From: Streptomyces sp. NBC_01723 | Lineage (GTDB): Bacteria; Actinomycetota; Actinomycetes; Streptomycetales; Streptomycetaceae | Direction of reading: 5' to 3' | DNA: 64,000 bases | Assembly (NCBI RefSeq): GCF_036246005.1 | Contig: NZ_CP109171.1 | Location: 6,312,001-6,376,000 of the forward strand | In this document: in pieces, positions 14,303-22,189 of the stretch | Numbering within the stretch: position 1 is the first letter of the stretch | Layout of the letters: every line of letters begins with the position of its first letter | Made by a program: the position numbers and the translations under genes | The notes under the pieces: generated by a model | Told to the model about the DNA's origin: nothing | Database searches by the model: none | The model's input: the letters and a program-made list of their open reading frames with translations, nothing else

Positions 14303-14716
14303 ATGCCTGAGCCCGTCGCCTTCCACCGGGTGATCGTCCGCACGCCCAGCGTGGACATGTTCCCCGGCTGCCGGATGGCCATCCCCCCGGCCGACGCGTT
14401 CGACCCGGCCGCCGTCCGGATCATCCCCGTCGCCGAGGTTCGGGCCGGCGACACGATCGTCGGCACGATCCAGCCCCACTACGGGCCGCTCCTCGAAGTC
14501 CTCGACCGGGCCCAGTGGGTCTGCTGGACCTCCCACAAGGTGAAGCCGCAGTCGGCTGACGCCCACCCGTTCGACCCCGCGCACTGCTACCTGTGCATCC
14601 ACAACTTCCGGAATGCCGGGCGGGACCGGTCGTGCTGGACCGTCGACGGCTGCACCACTTACCAGCCCGACACGCTGCTCCTGGTCGTGCCCCGCGAACT
14701 CGGCGGCCCCCAGTGA
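14303..14716 (+). CDS. Hypothetical protein with Cys/His cluster
   Basis: The 137-aa protein starts at ATG 14303 because AAGGAGCCCC precedes it. It contains HCYLCIHNF and a further Cys (SCWTVDGC), a possible zinc site, and a VRAGDTIVGTIQP strand region. The 87 bp of open frame upstream (from GTG 14216) resemble the start of the next gene and look like a decayed duplicate. Confidence 0.65.
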   Translation: MPEPVAFHRVIVRTPSVDMFPGCRMAIPPADAFDPAAVRIIPVAEVRAGDTIVGTIQPHYGPLLEVLDRAQWVCWTSHKVKPQSADAHPFDPAHCYLCIHNFRNAGRDRSCWTVDGCTTYQPDTLLLVVPRELGGPQ

Positions 14717-14985
14717 TCGCCCGCCCGACGTCCCCGGTTCCGGTGCCGGATGCGGTGGCGCTGCTCGCCGGCCGCCACCTTCCGGCACCGGTCCGGGCGG
14801 CGGTCGCCGACGCCGCGGAGGCGGCCCGCCTCTACGCCGCCTGCCGAGGCCCGCAGTACGCCGAAGCCCGGCAGCTGCTCGAAGCCCGACTCCGTGCCGC
14901 GTCCAAGGTGCTGGCCGCCCACAATCCGGGGCTCACCGTGCGGTGGGCCAACATCCCAACCCTGATCACGAAGGAGGAGCGATGA
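14713..14985 (+). CDS. Hypothetical helical protein
   Basis: A 90-aa product opens with GTGA overlap. It is helical (VRAAVADAAEAARLYAACR, QLLEARLRAASKVL). No recognised family. Confidence 0.62.
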   Translation: MIARPTSPVPVPDAVALLAGRHLPAPVRAAVADAAEAARLYAACRGPQYAEARQLLEARLRAASKVLAAHNPGLTVRWANIPTLITKEER

Positions 14986-15275
14986 GCGCACAGATCACCA
15001 CCCGCGTCCGCTCGCACATGGTCAACCTGGGCGTCGAAGGCGCCCCGGCCGTCGACAACCGGTGGGGCAGCGGATCGATCCGCCCCACACAGGTCCAGAT
15101 CACCTACTGGTACGACACCGGCACCGGCGAGCCCGACACGGTTGTCCGCCTCTTCGGGACCTGGATCCGCGAGACCGGCGAAGCGACCGACCACGTCATC
15201 GATGTGATGTACGACCGGGGCCGCCGCAACTGGCCCGAGTGGCTCGTCGGCCTGGTCAACGCCAACAAGCCGTGA
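14982..15275 (+). CDS. Hypothetical beta-rich protein
   Basis: A 97-aa protein starts at an ATGA overlap behind AAGGAGGAG. The sequence (VQITYWYDTGTGEPDTVVRL, WPEWLVGLVNANKP) looks like a small beta sheet with a C-terminal helix. Homologues are frequent in Streptomyces phages to my knowledge; function unknown. Confidence 0.68.
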   Translation: MSAQITTRVRSHMVNLGVEGAPAVDNRWGSGSIRPTQVQITYWYDTGTGEPDTVVRLFGTWIRETGEATDHVIDVMYDRGRRNWPEWLVGLVNANKP

Positions 15276-15397
15276 CCGCCCCGCCACCCACCCCGCCGCT
15301 GGTGGAGCCGGGTCCTCCCGGCGACTGGTGGGACGAAACCCCCGCCCAAGCAGCCGCCGCCGACCGACGCTACTGGACCGACCGAGACGAGGACTGA
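15272..15397 (+). CDS. 41-aa peptide
   Basis: A GTGA overlap opens a proline-rich then acidic frame (GDWWDETPAQAAAADRRYWT). Coupled on both sides; unknown role. Confidence 0.45.
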   Translation: MTAPPPTPPLVEPGPPGDWWDETPAQAAAADRRYWTDRDED

Positions 15398-15582
15398 TGA
15401 ACGAAGACGAGAGGCGGATCGCATCGCTGCGAGCCGAACTCAGCGACCGTGCCGCCGAGAACCGGGAACTCCGCCGAGAGATGGCTCGCGCCGGCCGCTA
15501 CATCGACAACGGCGACATCGGATCAGCGAAGAACCTCCTGCAACGCCTCTCCCTCAGCGCCAGCGAGGGGCGGACCCCGTGA
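15397..15582 (+). CDS. Small coiled-coil protein
   Basis: A 61-aa highly charged helix (RIASLRAELSDRAAENRELR) with heptad-like spacing begins at a TGATG overlap. Probable dimeric coiled coil. Confidence 0.55.
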   Translation: MNEDERRIASLRAELSDRAAENRELRREMARAGRYIDNGDIGSAKNLLQRLSLSASEGRTP

Positions 15583-15872
15583 CCCGCCGACTGTCCGTCA
15601 AAGCCGCCCGCGCGATCCTGGACGCCGCCGAAATCGTGAAGGCGCCCGACTGGTCGGAGACCCACCGCTGGCATGTCGTGTCCGACGGGCGGACGCTCGT
15701 CGTCATCGAACCCTCCTATGGCGGCGCGTCACGCACCGGCCGTAACGGATGGAACTGGTGGCTCGCCGAAGGGTCCCGCAGCCGGCACCAACCCGAACCC
15801 ACCCGGCAAGCCGCCGCAGCAAGAGGACTCGCCGCCTGGCAGCGATGGGCCACCAGCAAGGAGACGCCGTGA
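15579..15872 (+). CDS. Hypothetical protein
   Basis: A 97-aa product starts at GTGA overlap. It has WHVVSDGRTLVVIEPSYGG, a WNWW cluster and a helical tail. Function unknown; coupled to the methyltransferase. Confidence 0.6.
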   Translation: MTRRLSVKAARAILDAAEIVKAPDWSETHRWHVVSDGRTLVVIEPSYGGASRTGRNGWNWWLAEGSRSRHQPEPTRQAAAARGLAAWQRWATSKETP

Positions 15873-16450
15873 ACGAACCGTCCGCGGCCGTCGACCGCTG
15901 GGACCGCCACTATGCCGAGGCAGGCCCCGATCGCCCCCGCGGCAACCCGTGGCGCCTCGTCGACGCCGCCGAAATCCAGGCCCTCGCCGTCCACGCCACA
16001 CCCTCCCAAGCCGGCGAGCGCGCCCTCGATGTCGGATGCGGCGTCGGAGACCTCACCGCCACCCTCCACCAGCTCGGCTACCAAGCCGACGGCGTAGACC
16101 TCTCCCCAACCGCCATCAACCAAGCCCGCACCCACCACCCCGAGTGCCAGTTCGCATGCACGGACATCAGCAGCCTCCCAGACGGCCCGGCCTACACCCT
16201 GATCGTCACCCGGCTCGTGTTCCCATTCATCGACCAGGCAGCGTTCCTGGACCAGACCCGCCGCCTCCTCACCGGCAGGGGACGGCTCCTCGTCCTCGAC
16301 TACCTGGCCACCGACCTTCGCGCCCAAGCCCGCGGCATCGGCCTCACCGACCAACACCTTGCCGCGCTCACCGCCTGGTCCTCCCACATCACCCGATACA
16401 CCAGCCAGAGTTTGCGCGGCTGGCTGGGCACACCCAAGGAGGCGCCGTGA
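15869..16450 (+). CDS. Class I SAM-dependent methyltransferase
   Basis: This 193-aa protein has motif I ALDVGCGVGDLTATL (about residues 51-65), an acidic motif II (GVDLSPTAI, about 74-82) and a motif IV-like FACTDISSLPD. It is shorter than most small-molecule methyltransferases and has no target-recognition domain or catalytic PC/DPPY motif, so a DNA base substrate is unlikely. The target is unknown. It is embedded in an overlapping operon (GTGA at both ends). Confidence 0.85.
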   Translation: MNEPSAAVDRWDRHYAEAGPDRPRGNPWRLVDAAEIQALAVHATPSQAGERALDVGCGVGDLTATLHQLGYQADGVDLSPTAINQARTHHPECQFACTDISSLPDGPAYTLIVTRLVFPFIDQAAFLDQTRRLLTGRGRLLVLDYLATDLRAQARGIGLTDQHLAALTAWSSHITRYTSQSLRGWLGTPKEAP

Positions 16451-16680
16451 ACGACACCGAACCCCGCACCGAGCCCGCATTCGAGATCGACTGCCAGCGG
16501 TACACCGTGGGTGACCGGGTGCGGTTCCCGAACGCTGGGATGCCCTCGAACCAGGATCGCGTCTACGAGATCACCGAAGCGGGCACCGGCGGGATCACCG
16601 CCGCAGTCGACGGATGCACCTACCAGCTCAGCCGAGGCGACATCGCCGCCATCGGCATCACGCACACAGACCAGAAGTGA
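16447..16680 (+). CDS. Hypothetical beta-barrel-like protein
   Basis: A 77-aa protein with YTVGDRVRFPNAG ... YEITEAGTGGITAAVDG reads as an SH3/KOW-like small barrel. GTGA overlap start. Function unknown. Confidence 0.58.
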   Translation: MNDTEPRTEPAFEIDCQRYTVGDRVRFPNAGMPSNQDRVYEITEAGTGGITAAVDGCTYQLSRGDIAAIGITHTDQK

Positions 16681-16691
16681 GGGAGCCGACC

Positions 16692-16922
16692 ATGAGCATC
16701 TCGCCCGTGACGGAGGCTGGCCGCGTCGTGCAGGAAGAACTGATCCTGTTGCCCGCGTGGGATGCGGACCGCGTGCGCGACTACCTGAGCAACGCCATCG
16801 CGCGCGGCGACGCTGAGGCGGTCCGCAAAGAAGGCAACACGTGGTCCGGGACCATCGCCCTGAGCCTCTTCCGCCTCGCCGACGCCATCGATCAGACCGC
16901 CGACCGCGCCACCGAGAAGTGA
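16692..16922 (+). CDS. Hypothetical helical protein
   Basis: A 76-aa helical protein starts at ATG 16692 after GGGAGCCG. It closes the long operon that begins near 13,500 and is followed by a strong terminator. Confidence 0.6.
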   Translation: MSISPVTEAGRVVQEELILLPAWDADRVRDYLSNAIARGDAEAVRKEGNTWSGTIALSLFRLADAIDQTADRATEK

Positions 16923-16931
16923 CCGCCCGCC

Positions 16932-16962
16932 GAGGGCCCGCACCAGACCAGTGCGGGCCCTC
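16932..16962 (+). terminator. Operon terminator
   Basis: A perfect 12-bp stem (GAGGGCCCGCAC) with a 7-nt loop lies 10 bp after the stop at 16922. Confidence 0.85.
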
Positions 16963-17057
16963 ACGCATGTAGTGATCCGTCACGCTTTGGCTACACCGTG
17001 GCCACACCGCCTTCACCAGGAGGATGATGCCCATCCCACACACCCACAGGGGGAACC

Positions 17058-17556
17058 ATGCTCTTCAACCGAGACCCTGAGAAAGCCGAAGAGAAGGCCG
17101 CACGCAAAGCCGAGAAGAAGCAGCAGCGAGACGAAGCGGCAGCACAACGGGCCAGCGAGAAGGAAGCCCTCAAAGAGTGGCGCCGCAGCCACCCCGCCGA
17201 ACAGACCATGAACACAGCCGCCATGATGAAAATGTGGCCCTCCTCCAAGATGGGCGTCACCCCCGCTCGGGCCCATCAAGGGCGGCTCCGCCGAGTTCTT
17301 CAACGCCGGAGCCCACAAAGCCTGGACGGCTACACGGCTCATCGCCGGCGTCGCCACCGCAGGCGTCACCGCCGCGGCAACAGGCAGGAAGAACAAGGGC
17401 GCCGCAGTCATCAACGTGACCTTCGGCAACGGGGCCGCGCAGACGTACACGGTCAAGCCCGAGCCGTCCTACCTGAAGGCGGCCAACCAGTACGTGACCG
17501 CGTTCAACGCGCTGGCCGCGCAGCTCGCTGAAGAAGGCGAGGCTTCACAGAGCTGA
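17058..17556 (+). pseudogene. Frameshifted gene: charged N-terminus, hydrophobic-helix C-terminus
   Basis: The frame from ATG 17058 reads MLFNRDPEKAEEKAARKAEK and is sensible to about 17,258, then turns into Arg-rich shadow sequence. The +1 frame continues sensibly from about 17,260 as LGPIKGGSAEFFNAGAHKAW to a TGA at 17554-17556. The switch falls at a run of five C (17260-17264); removing one C joins the halves as GVTPLGPIKGG, giving about 165 aa with a mid hydrophobic helix (LIAGVATAGVTAAATG). This is a real mutation, a sequencing error, or less likely a programmed +1 shift. Confidence 0.7.
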
Positions 17557-17703
17557 GCGCGGCAGCATCCCGGCCCGGCCCCCCTCAACGGGCGCCGGGC
17601 CTACGCGCGCCCGTGCCACAGTGCCATTGGCGTCGACTGTCAACCCTGTAGTGCACCATTGGCTCAAGCGTCACCCTGCTTCCCGCGCCATGAGGAGCCT
17701 GCC

Positions 17704-18426
17704 GTGTACGACAACCCCACCACCGACCTCGACGGTTACGACTGGCCCGTCTGTGTCGCCCCGAACTGTGGCCGTCAGCTTTGGGCCAATGAGGTTGGGC
17801 GGCTCGCCTGCCGCCCCTGCGAAGATCAGACCGGCCAGCGGATAGCCGGACTGCCCGCCCTGTTCCGCCAGCTCGACACCACGGCGATGCTGATGCGGGG
17901 CGCGCGCCGGCCAGGCGGATCCGGGGGCACCGGCAGCAAGACGCCGCCGATCCCGCCCCGGCTGGAAGTCCTCGCGTTGGTCGGGCCTGGCGGAGTGGCC
18001 GCTCGGTTGTCGGCGATCGAGGACGCGTGGCGGGCCGCGCTCGGCTGGACCGTCGCCCCGTGGCGTGGCAGCCCGGCGCAGGCGATGCCGCACCTGATCG
18101 GCTTCCTGGCCAACAACCTCCTGTGGGCCTGCTCGTCCTACGAGGAGGTCGGCCAGGATATTGACGACCTGCGGCGTCTGCACGCCGAGTGCAAGACGCT
18201 CGTCGACGGTGACCGTCGCCCCGGCCGAGTCAAGATCGGCCTGTGCCCGGTACGCGTCGACGACGGCCACTGCGGGACGCCGTTGACCGCGACTGCCGCC
18301 AGCCACCGCGTCCGATGCGGCGCATGCGGGGCCCGGTGGGAGACGCTGGGGGAGTGGCGGGACCTCCGCGCCGCACAGGATGCTGTCCTCGCGGACCAGA
18401 CTGAGCAGGCGGGAGCGGCGGCATGA
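17704..18426 (+). CDS. Double zinc-ribbon protein of phage type
   Basis: This 240-aa protein starts at GTG 17704 behind GAGGAGCC. It has an N-terminal CVAPNCGRQLW...ACRPCED ribbon (about residues 17-39) and a C-terminal CPVRVDDGHCG...VRCGACGARW ribbon (about 180-210). A helical core lies between (LEVLALVGPGGVAARLSAIE). I recall similar proteins in Streptomyces phages and prophages; function unknown, possibly nucleic-acid binding. The 147 bp upstream hold the likely promoter and no gene. Confidence 0.75.
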   Translation: MYDNPTTDLDGYDWPVCVAPNCGRQLWANEVGRLACRPCEDQTGQRIAGLPALFRQLDTTAMLMRGARRPGGSGGTGSKTPPIPPRLEVLALVGPGGVAARLSAIEDAWRAALGWTVAPWRGSPAQAMPHLIGFLANNLLWACSSYEEVGQDIDDLRRLHAECKTLVDGDRRPGRVKIGLCPVRVDDGHCGTPLTATAASHRVRCGACGARWETLGEWRDLRAAQDAVLADQTEQAGAAA

Positions 18427-18623
18427 GGATCACGGAGCGAATCAGGGCCGGTGCCGAACGCGCGCTGGCAGCCGAGATGGAGCGCGTGAGTCGAGCCCTG
18501 GAGAGGCAGGCACCTGCCCCGGACAACACCGCGCCTCCACTCGATGAGCTGGAGCGGATCCTTGCGGACCTTCGCAGGCGGAACGCGCCAAGGCGGCGCG
18601 TCTTCCTCAAGAGCACGGAATGA
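18423..18623 (+). CDS. Small helical basic protein
   Basis: 66 aa, ATGA overlap, helix-forming (RAGAERALAAEMERVSRALE) with a basic tail (RRRNAPRRRVFLK). Unknown. Confidence 0.6.
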   Translation: MRITERIRAGAERALAAEMERVSRALERQAPAPDNTAPPLDELERILADLRRRNAPRRRVFLKSTE

Positions 18624-18853
18624 CCGCCCCGCGGCCGCATGCGGCGGACAGTCTGCCGATCGTGACCGCGAACGACGGGCAGCCGTACCTGTCGTGCGAA
18701 GCCGTGACGATCCTCCTGCGGGCCATCGCCGACTCCTGCCGCACCCTTGCCGACGACCCCGACTGCGACCTCCACACCGCCGGGGCCGCCATCGACATCG
18801 AAGCCGACGCCCTCGAATTCCGCGCCATCGCAGCCACTCGGGAGACCACGTGA
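18620..18853 (+). CDS. Hypothetical protein
   Basis: 77 aa, ATGA overlap at both ends. It contains an HTH-like helical region (YLSCEAVTILLRAIADSCRT) and an acidic end. It is translationally coupled to the Thg1-like gene. Confidence 0.6.
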   Translation: MTAPRPHAADSLPIVTANDGQPYLSCEAVTILLRAIADSCRTLADDPDCDLHTAGAAIDIEADALEFRAIAATRETT

Positions 18854-19629
18854 GCGACACGACCGCCCTCGGGGACCGCATGAAGGGCTACGAGGCCGTC
18901 CACCGGGCCGTGCTGCCGCGTCGCACCTACACGATCCTTCGCCTGGACGGCCGCGCCTTCCACACCTACCTGCGAGGCGCCGGCAAGCCGTTCGACATGC
19001 CGTTCATCGCCGACATGGCCGCCGTCGCCGAAGCACTCTGCGAAGAGATCGGCGGCGCCGTCTTCGCCTACCACCAGTCCGACGAGATCAGCATCCTGCT
19101 CACCGACTTCGCCACCCCCGGGACTCAGCCCTGGTTCGGTGGTGTCGTCGCCAAGCAGCTCAGCGTGTCCGCCTCCTTCGCCACCGCCGTCTTCAATGAG
19201 CGGCGCCCCGGTAAGCGGGCCCTGTTCGACGCGCGCGTCTTCACCATCAGCGACCCCGTCGAAGTCGCCAACTACTTCCTGTGGCGGCAGCGCGACGCCG
19301 TCCGCAACAGCATCAGCATGGCCGCCCAAGCCCACTTCTCCCACAAGCGGCTCCACGGCGTCACCAGCAGTGGCATGCAGGAACTGCTCTGGTCCGAGGC
19401 AGGCGTCAACTGGAACGACTACCCCGCCCAATGCAAGCGCGGCCAGACCACCACCCGCCAGACCGGGGAACGGCCCGTCGAGTACGTCGACAAGCGGACC
19501 GACGAGACCGTGCGCACCACGGCCGTCCGCTCCTGGTGGGAGACCAGCCCCGCCGCTCACTTCACCACGGAACCCGACGGCTGGCTCGCCGAGACGATTC
19601 CGTCGCTCCCGACCTTGCGCGCCGCATAA
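18850..19629 (+). CDS. Thg1-like 3'-5' nucleotidyltransferase
   Basis: This 259-aa protein starts with GTGA overlap. It begins DRMKGYEAVHRAVLPRRTYT and has the Thg1 hallmarks RLDGRAFHTY (about residues 29-38; metal-binding Asp and GRAF box) and YHQSDEISILL (about 74-84; second acidic pair). Thg1/TLP enzymes resemble A/B-family polymerases but add nucleotides to the 5' end of RNA; bacterial TLPs repair 5'-truncated tRNAs. The length fits the family and no catalytic residue looks lost. Carriage on a mobile element suggests tRNA repair during infection or after host tRNA-cleaving defence; this is inference. Confidence 0.92.
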   Translation: MSDTTALGDRMKGYEAVHRAVLPRRTYTILRLDGRAFHTYLRGAGKPFDMPFIADMAAVAEALCEEIGGAVFAYHQSDEISILLTDFATPGTQPWFGGVVAKQLSVSASFATAVFNERRPGKRALFDARVFTISDPVEVANYFLWRQRDAVRNSISMAAQAHFSHKRLHGVTSSGMQELLWSEAGVNWNDYPAQCKRGQTTTRQTGERPVEYVDKRTDETVRTTAVRSWWETSPAAHFTTEPDGWLAETIPSLPTLRAA

Positions 19630-19649
19630 TGCTGTTTCAGCAACAGGGC

Positions 19650-19679
19650 TTGCCACGTGATCAGCGCTGAGCGTATGGT
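19650..19679 (+). promoter_or_regulatory. Sigma-70-like promoter
   Basis: TTGCCA (19650-19655) and TATGGT (19674-19679) with an 18-bp spacer lie just after the Thg1-like gene. A terminator hairpin follows 28 bp downstream, so attenuation of the next gene is possible. Confidence 0.5.
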
Positions 19680-19706
19680 GTGCTCCAATCGATCTCGCTG
19701 TGTCTG

Positions 19707-19729
19707 GAGGGCCGCTACAGGCGGCCCTC
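19707..19729 (+). terminator. Hairpin between Thg1-like gene and HTH gene
   Basis: A perfect 9-bp stem (GAGGGCCGC) with a TACAG loop. It can end Thg1 transcripts and also lies in the leader of the next gene. Confidence 0.7.
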
Positions 19730-19752
19730 ACGTGCGTTCCGGGGGTGATCCG

Positions 19753-19998
19753 ATGCCCCCGCAGCTCGTCACCGAAGACCTCGCCGTCTACTGGACCGGC
19801 CGCCCCGCCAACACCATCCGCCGCTGGGCAGCCGAAGGACGGCTCACCCGCCACGGCGACCGAGCACGCCGCCGCAACGGCGTCCTCTACGACCTCGCCG
19901 AACTCCCCGAAGCCCGCCGCGACCCCGACACCCGTGAACTGCTCCAACCCGGCCCCACCCCACCGATCATCGACTCGGCGCCGTTACTCGCCGCCTGA
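19753..19998 (+). CDS. MerR/excisionase-like HTH protein
   Basis: 81 aa starting at ATG 19753 after GGGGGTG. VTEDLAVYWTGRPANTIRRW followed by AAEGRLTRHGDRARRRNGVL is an HTH_17/MerR-type winged helix. A monocistronic gene flanked by two terminators, probably a regulator of the late operon that follows. Confidence 0.78.
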   Translation: MPPQLVTEDLAVYWTGRPANTIRRWAAEGRLTRHGDRARRRNGVLYDLAELPEARRDPDTRELLQPGPTPPIIDSAPLLAA

Positions 19999-20060
19999 TC
20001 TCCCTGCGTGACGGCTCCCGCAGGGTTGGGCCTTGCAGCGCCCCCAGCGCTCGGCCCCCA

Positions 20061-20096
20061 TGTCCGCCCGGCCTCTGTGGGGTGGCCGGGCGGACA
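20061..20096 (+). terminator. Strong terminator
   Basis: A perfect 13-bp stem (TGTCCGCCCGGCC) ends the HTH gene transcript. The gap 19999-20168 holds no gene. Confidence 0.8.
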
Positions 20097-20168
20097 ACAA
20101 CCTCGTCCCGCCGCCCGATGACCCCCCGTCCAGGCGGCGGGACACCCCCAACCATCCTGGAGGCGACC

Positions 20169-20258
20169 GTGCCCGACGAATACCTGCTGCGGCTCGAAGC
20201 CTCCGGCGAAGTCACCCCCGCACCCCAGCCCGAACCCGAGCCTGAGGAGGAGCAGTGA
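20169..20258 (+). CDS. 29-aa acidic peptide
   Basis: GTG start with CCTGGAGG 6 bp upstream. The peptide reads VPDEYLLRLEASGEV and ends in a Pro-Glu repeat (PEPEPEEEQ). Its stop overlaps the next GTG. Probably a real small gene heading the tail-fibre block. Confidence 0.5.
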   Translation: MPDEYLLRLEASGEVTPAPQPEPEPEEEQ

Positions 20259-20653
20259 CCGCAGGACTCGCACCCTCCCTCGTCTCCGGCTGGCTCAACA
20301 CACTGCGCAGCGCAGGCACCGCCTACAGCCCGGTCGCCGGAACGTTCGCCCAACTCCACACCGGAGACCCCGGCGCCGCAGGCACCGGCAACGTGTCCGC
20401 CAGCTCCACCACCCGGAACAGCTTCACCTTCGCCGCCTCCACGTCCGGGTCGGCGCTCGCGCTCAGCGCCGCGCCCGCCGCGTGGACCAACGGGGGCACC
20501 TCCGAGACCCTCACCCACATCTCCGTGTGGACCGCGGCCAGCGGCGGCAGTTTCCTGTTCTCCGTCGCCCTCACCGCATCCAAGGCGTGGGCGTCCGGGG
20601 ACCAGTTCACCCTCACCAGCCTGGGCGCGAGCCTCAGCCCGCAGTCCTCCTGA
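20255..20653 (+). CDS. Tail-fibre-like structural protein
   Basis: 132 aa, GTGA overlap. TFAQLHTGDPGAAGTGN followed by beta-rich Ser/Thr/Ala repeats and ISVWTAASGGSFLFSVALTA matches small tail-fibre/tip proteins of actinophages (the LHTGDPG box). It is probably a beta-sandwich on the virion surface. Confidence 0.7.
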   Translation: MTAGLAPSLVSGWLNTLRSAGTAYSPVAGTFAQLHTGDPGAAGTGNVSASSTTRNSFTFAASTSGSALALSAAPAAWTNGGTSETLTHISVWTAASGGSFLFSVALTASKAWASGDQFTLTSLGASLSPQSS

Positions 20654-20672
20654 CCGCCGGGAGGCGTCGGCC

Positions 20673-21905
20673 GTGACGACGTACCTCGCCCAGGCCAACA
20701 CCGGCGCCGACACACTCGCCTCCACCCGCACCGTCACCAAACCCGCCGGAGTCACCGCCGGAGCCGTCGGCGTGTTCTGGCTCGTCCGCTGGCACGAGAG
20801 CGGATCGTTCCCCGCCGTCACCCCGCCAGCCGGGGCCGTACTCCGTGGCACGATCACAACGACCAGCATGCAAACCCAGTGCTACCTGCACCGGGTCGCA
20901 GCCGAGACGTCGTTCGCCTACACGTGGACAAGCGGACGCTGGTCGACCCTGGCCGCCGTCTGGTTTGCCGGCGTCGACCCGGCCGTCGACCTCGCTTCGG
21001 TCCCGTTCCAGTCGGCGACCGGCAGCGGCACCGCCATCGGCGCCCTCACCGTCACCAGCGACATCGACAGCGCACTCGCCTGGCACGTCAACACCATCGA
21101 CACCTCCGGCGTCACCCACAACCCGCCCGCAGGGTTCACCGAAGTCGCCGACGCGTCACCGGCCGCATCCGCCTACCGCATCGCTGTGGCCAGCGGCAGC
21201 CAGACCGCCGACGGCGGCACCGCCAGCCCAACTTCAAACTGGGCTGCTGGCCTCGTCGCTCTCCCACCCGCACCCGCCGCAGGCGCCACCGGCGACGCGA
21301 ACCTCACCGCCACCGCAGCACTCGCAGCCGGCGGAACCCGCGGTGTGCAGGGCACGACAGGGCTTGCGGCGACCGCCGCTCTGGCAGGTAGCGGACTCCG
21401 CAGCGCTACAGCCGGCGCCGGGCTCGCAGCATCAGCCGACCGGACGGCAGCCGGGGTCCGCGGCGCCGCCACCGGGGCAGGCCTCGACGCGGCGGCCGTC
21501 CTCGACGCCGACGGCGCAGTCGCCTCCCACCAGGCCGGCGACGCCGTGCTCGACGTCCACGCCGGCCTCACGTCATCCGGGCAGCGGGCCACGACCGCCA
21601 GCACCGGGCTCGCTGGAGCGGCAGCGCTCACGGCCGAAGGAAGCGCCGGACGCGCAGGACACGCCGCGCTCGCCGCCACCGCGGGCCTCACGGCGGCCGG
21701 CGCACACGGCGCCACCGCGGGCGCGAGTCTCGCCGCAACCGCCGTCCTCACGGCCAGAGGCGTGTCGTCCGGCAGCAGCCCCGACGACGTCGACGTCACC
21801 GTCGGCGCCCCCTACAGCCACTGGACGGCAAGCGCACCCCGGCCATCGGCGTGGACGGCCGCCCCGCCCCGGGCTGACAACTGGAGGGTGGGTGCACCGT
21901 GGTGA
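20673..21905 (+). CDS. Repeat-rich virion-surface protein
   Basis: This 410-aa protein has an N-terminal beta domain (residues about 1-200) and then eight or so degenerate 20-residue repeats of the type AGLAATAALTAAG (about 210-375). It ends in a Trp-rich tail (DVDVTVGAPYSHWTASAPRP). The same C-terminal module (D-x-D-x-T-x-G-x-PYS-x-W) ends the protein at 23211-24047. Likely an appendage or fibre protein; the Ala/Thr repeats suggest a fibrous shaft. Confidence 0.7.
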   Translation: MTTYLAQANTGADTLASTRTVTKPAGVTAGAVGVFWLVRWHESGSFPAVTPPAGAVLRGTITTTSMQTQCYLHRVAAETSFAYTWTSGRWSTLAAVWFAGVDPAVDLASVPFQSATGSGTAIGALTVTSDIDSALAWHVNTIDTSGVTHNPPAGFTEVADASPAASAYRIAVASGSQTADGGTASPTSNWAAGLVALPPAPAAGATGDANLTATAALAAGGTRGVQGTTGLAATAALAGSGLRSATAGAGLAASADRTAAGVRGAATGAGLDAAAVLDADGAVASHQAGDAVLDVHAGLTSSGQRATTASTGLAGAAALTAEGSAGRAGHAALAATAGLTAAGAHGATAGASLAATAVLTARGVSSGSSPDDVDVTVGAPYSHWTASAPRPSAWTAAPPRADNWRVGAPW

Positions 21906-22189
21906 TCCCCGCTTCCTCCACCGAATACCTGCACGTCCCCGTCACCGCCCCCGCAGGCACCAGCCTCGCCGGGGCGCCAGTGCAGATCGCGGTCGTGGCG
22001 CACGGCGACAACCCCGACGGCGACGAATGGCACACCGCCGAATGGGCCGAAGGCGCCGCCCGCATCCTCATCGGCCCCGACGGCGGGGCTCTCGCCCTCG
22101 ACCCGGGCCGCTACCGGGTGTGGATCACCTTCGACCCGCCCGGCGCCGAAAACATCGTCCGGCTGTCCGGCAGCCTCACCATCAGCTAG
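21902..22189 (+). CDS. Small structural protein, copy A
   Basis: 95 aa; overlapping GTG starts at 21899 and 21902. It contains STEYLHVPVTAPAG...ARILIGPDGGALALDPGRYR and closely resembles the product of 24038-24337. Each copy follows a gene ending in the PYS-x-W module, so the pair arose by duplication of a two-gene unit. Ig-like beta fold inferred. Confidence 0.72.
   Translation: MIPASSTEYLHVPVTAPAGTSLAGAPVQIAVVAHGDNPDGDEWHTAEWAEGAARILIGPDGGALALDPGRYRVWITFDPPGAENIVRLSGSLTIS

Noticed and set aside
16300..17043. 247-codon leftward frame
   Set aside because: Spans a strong rightward terminator and is antisense to well-supported small genes.
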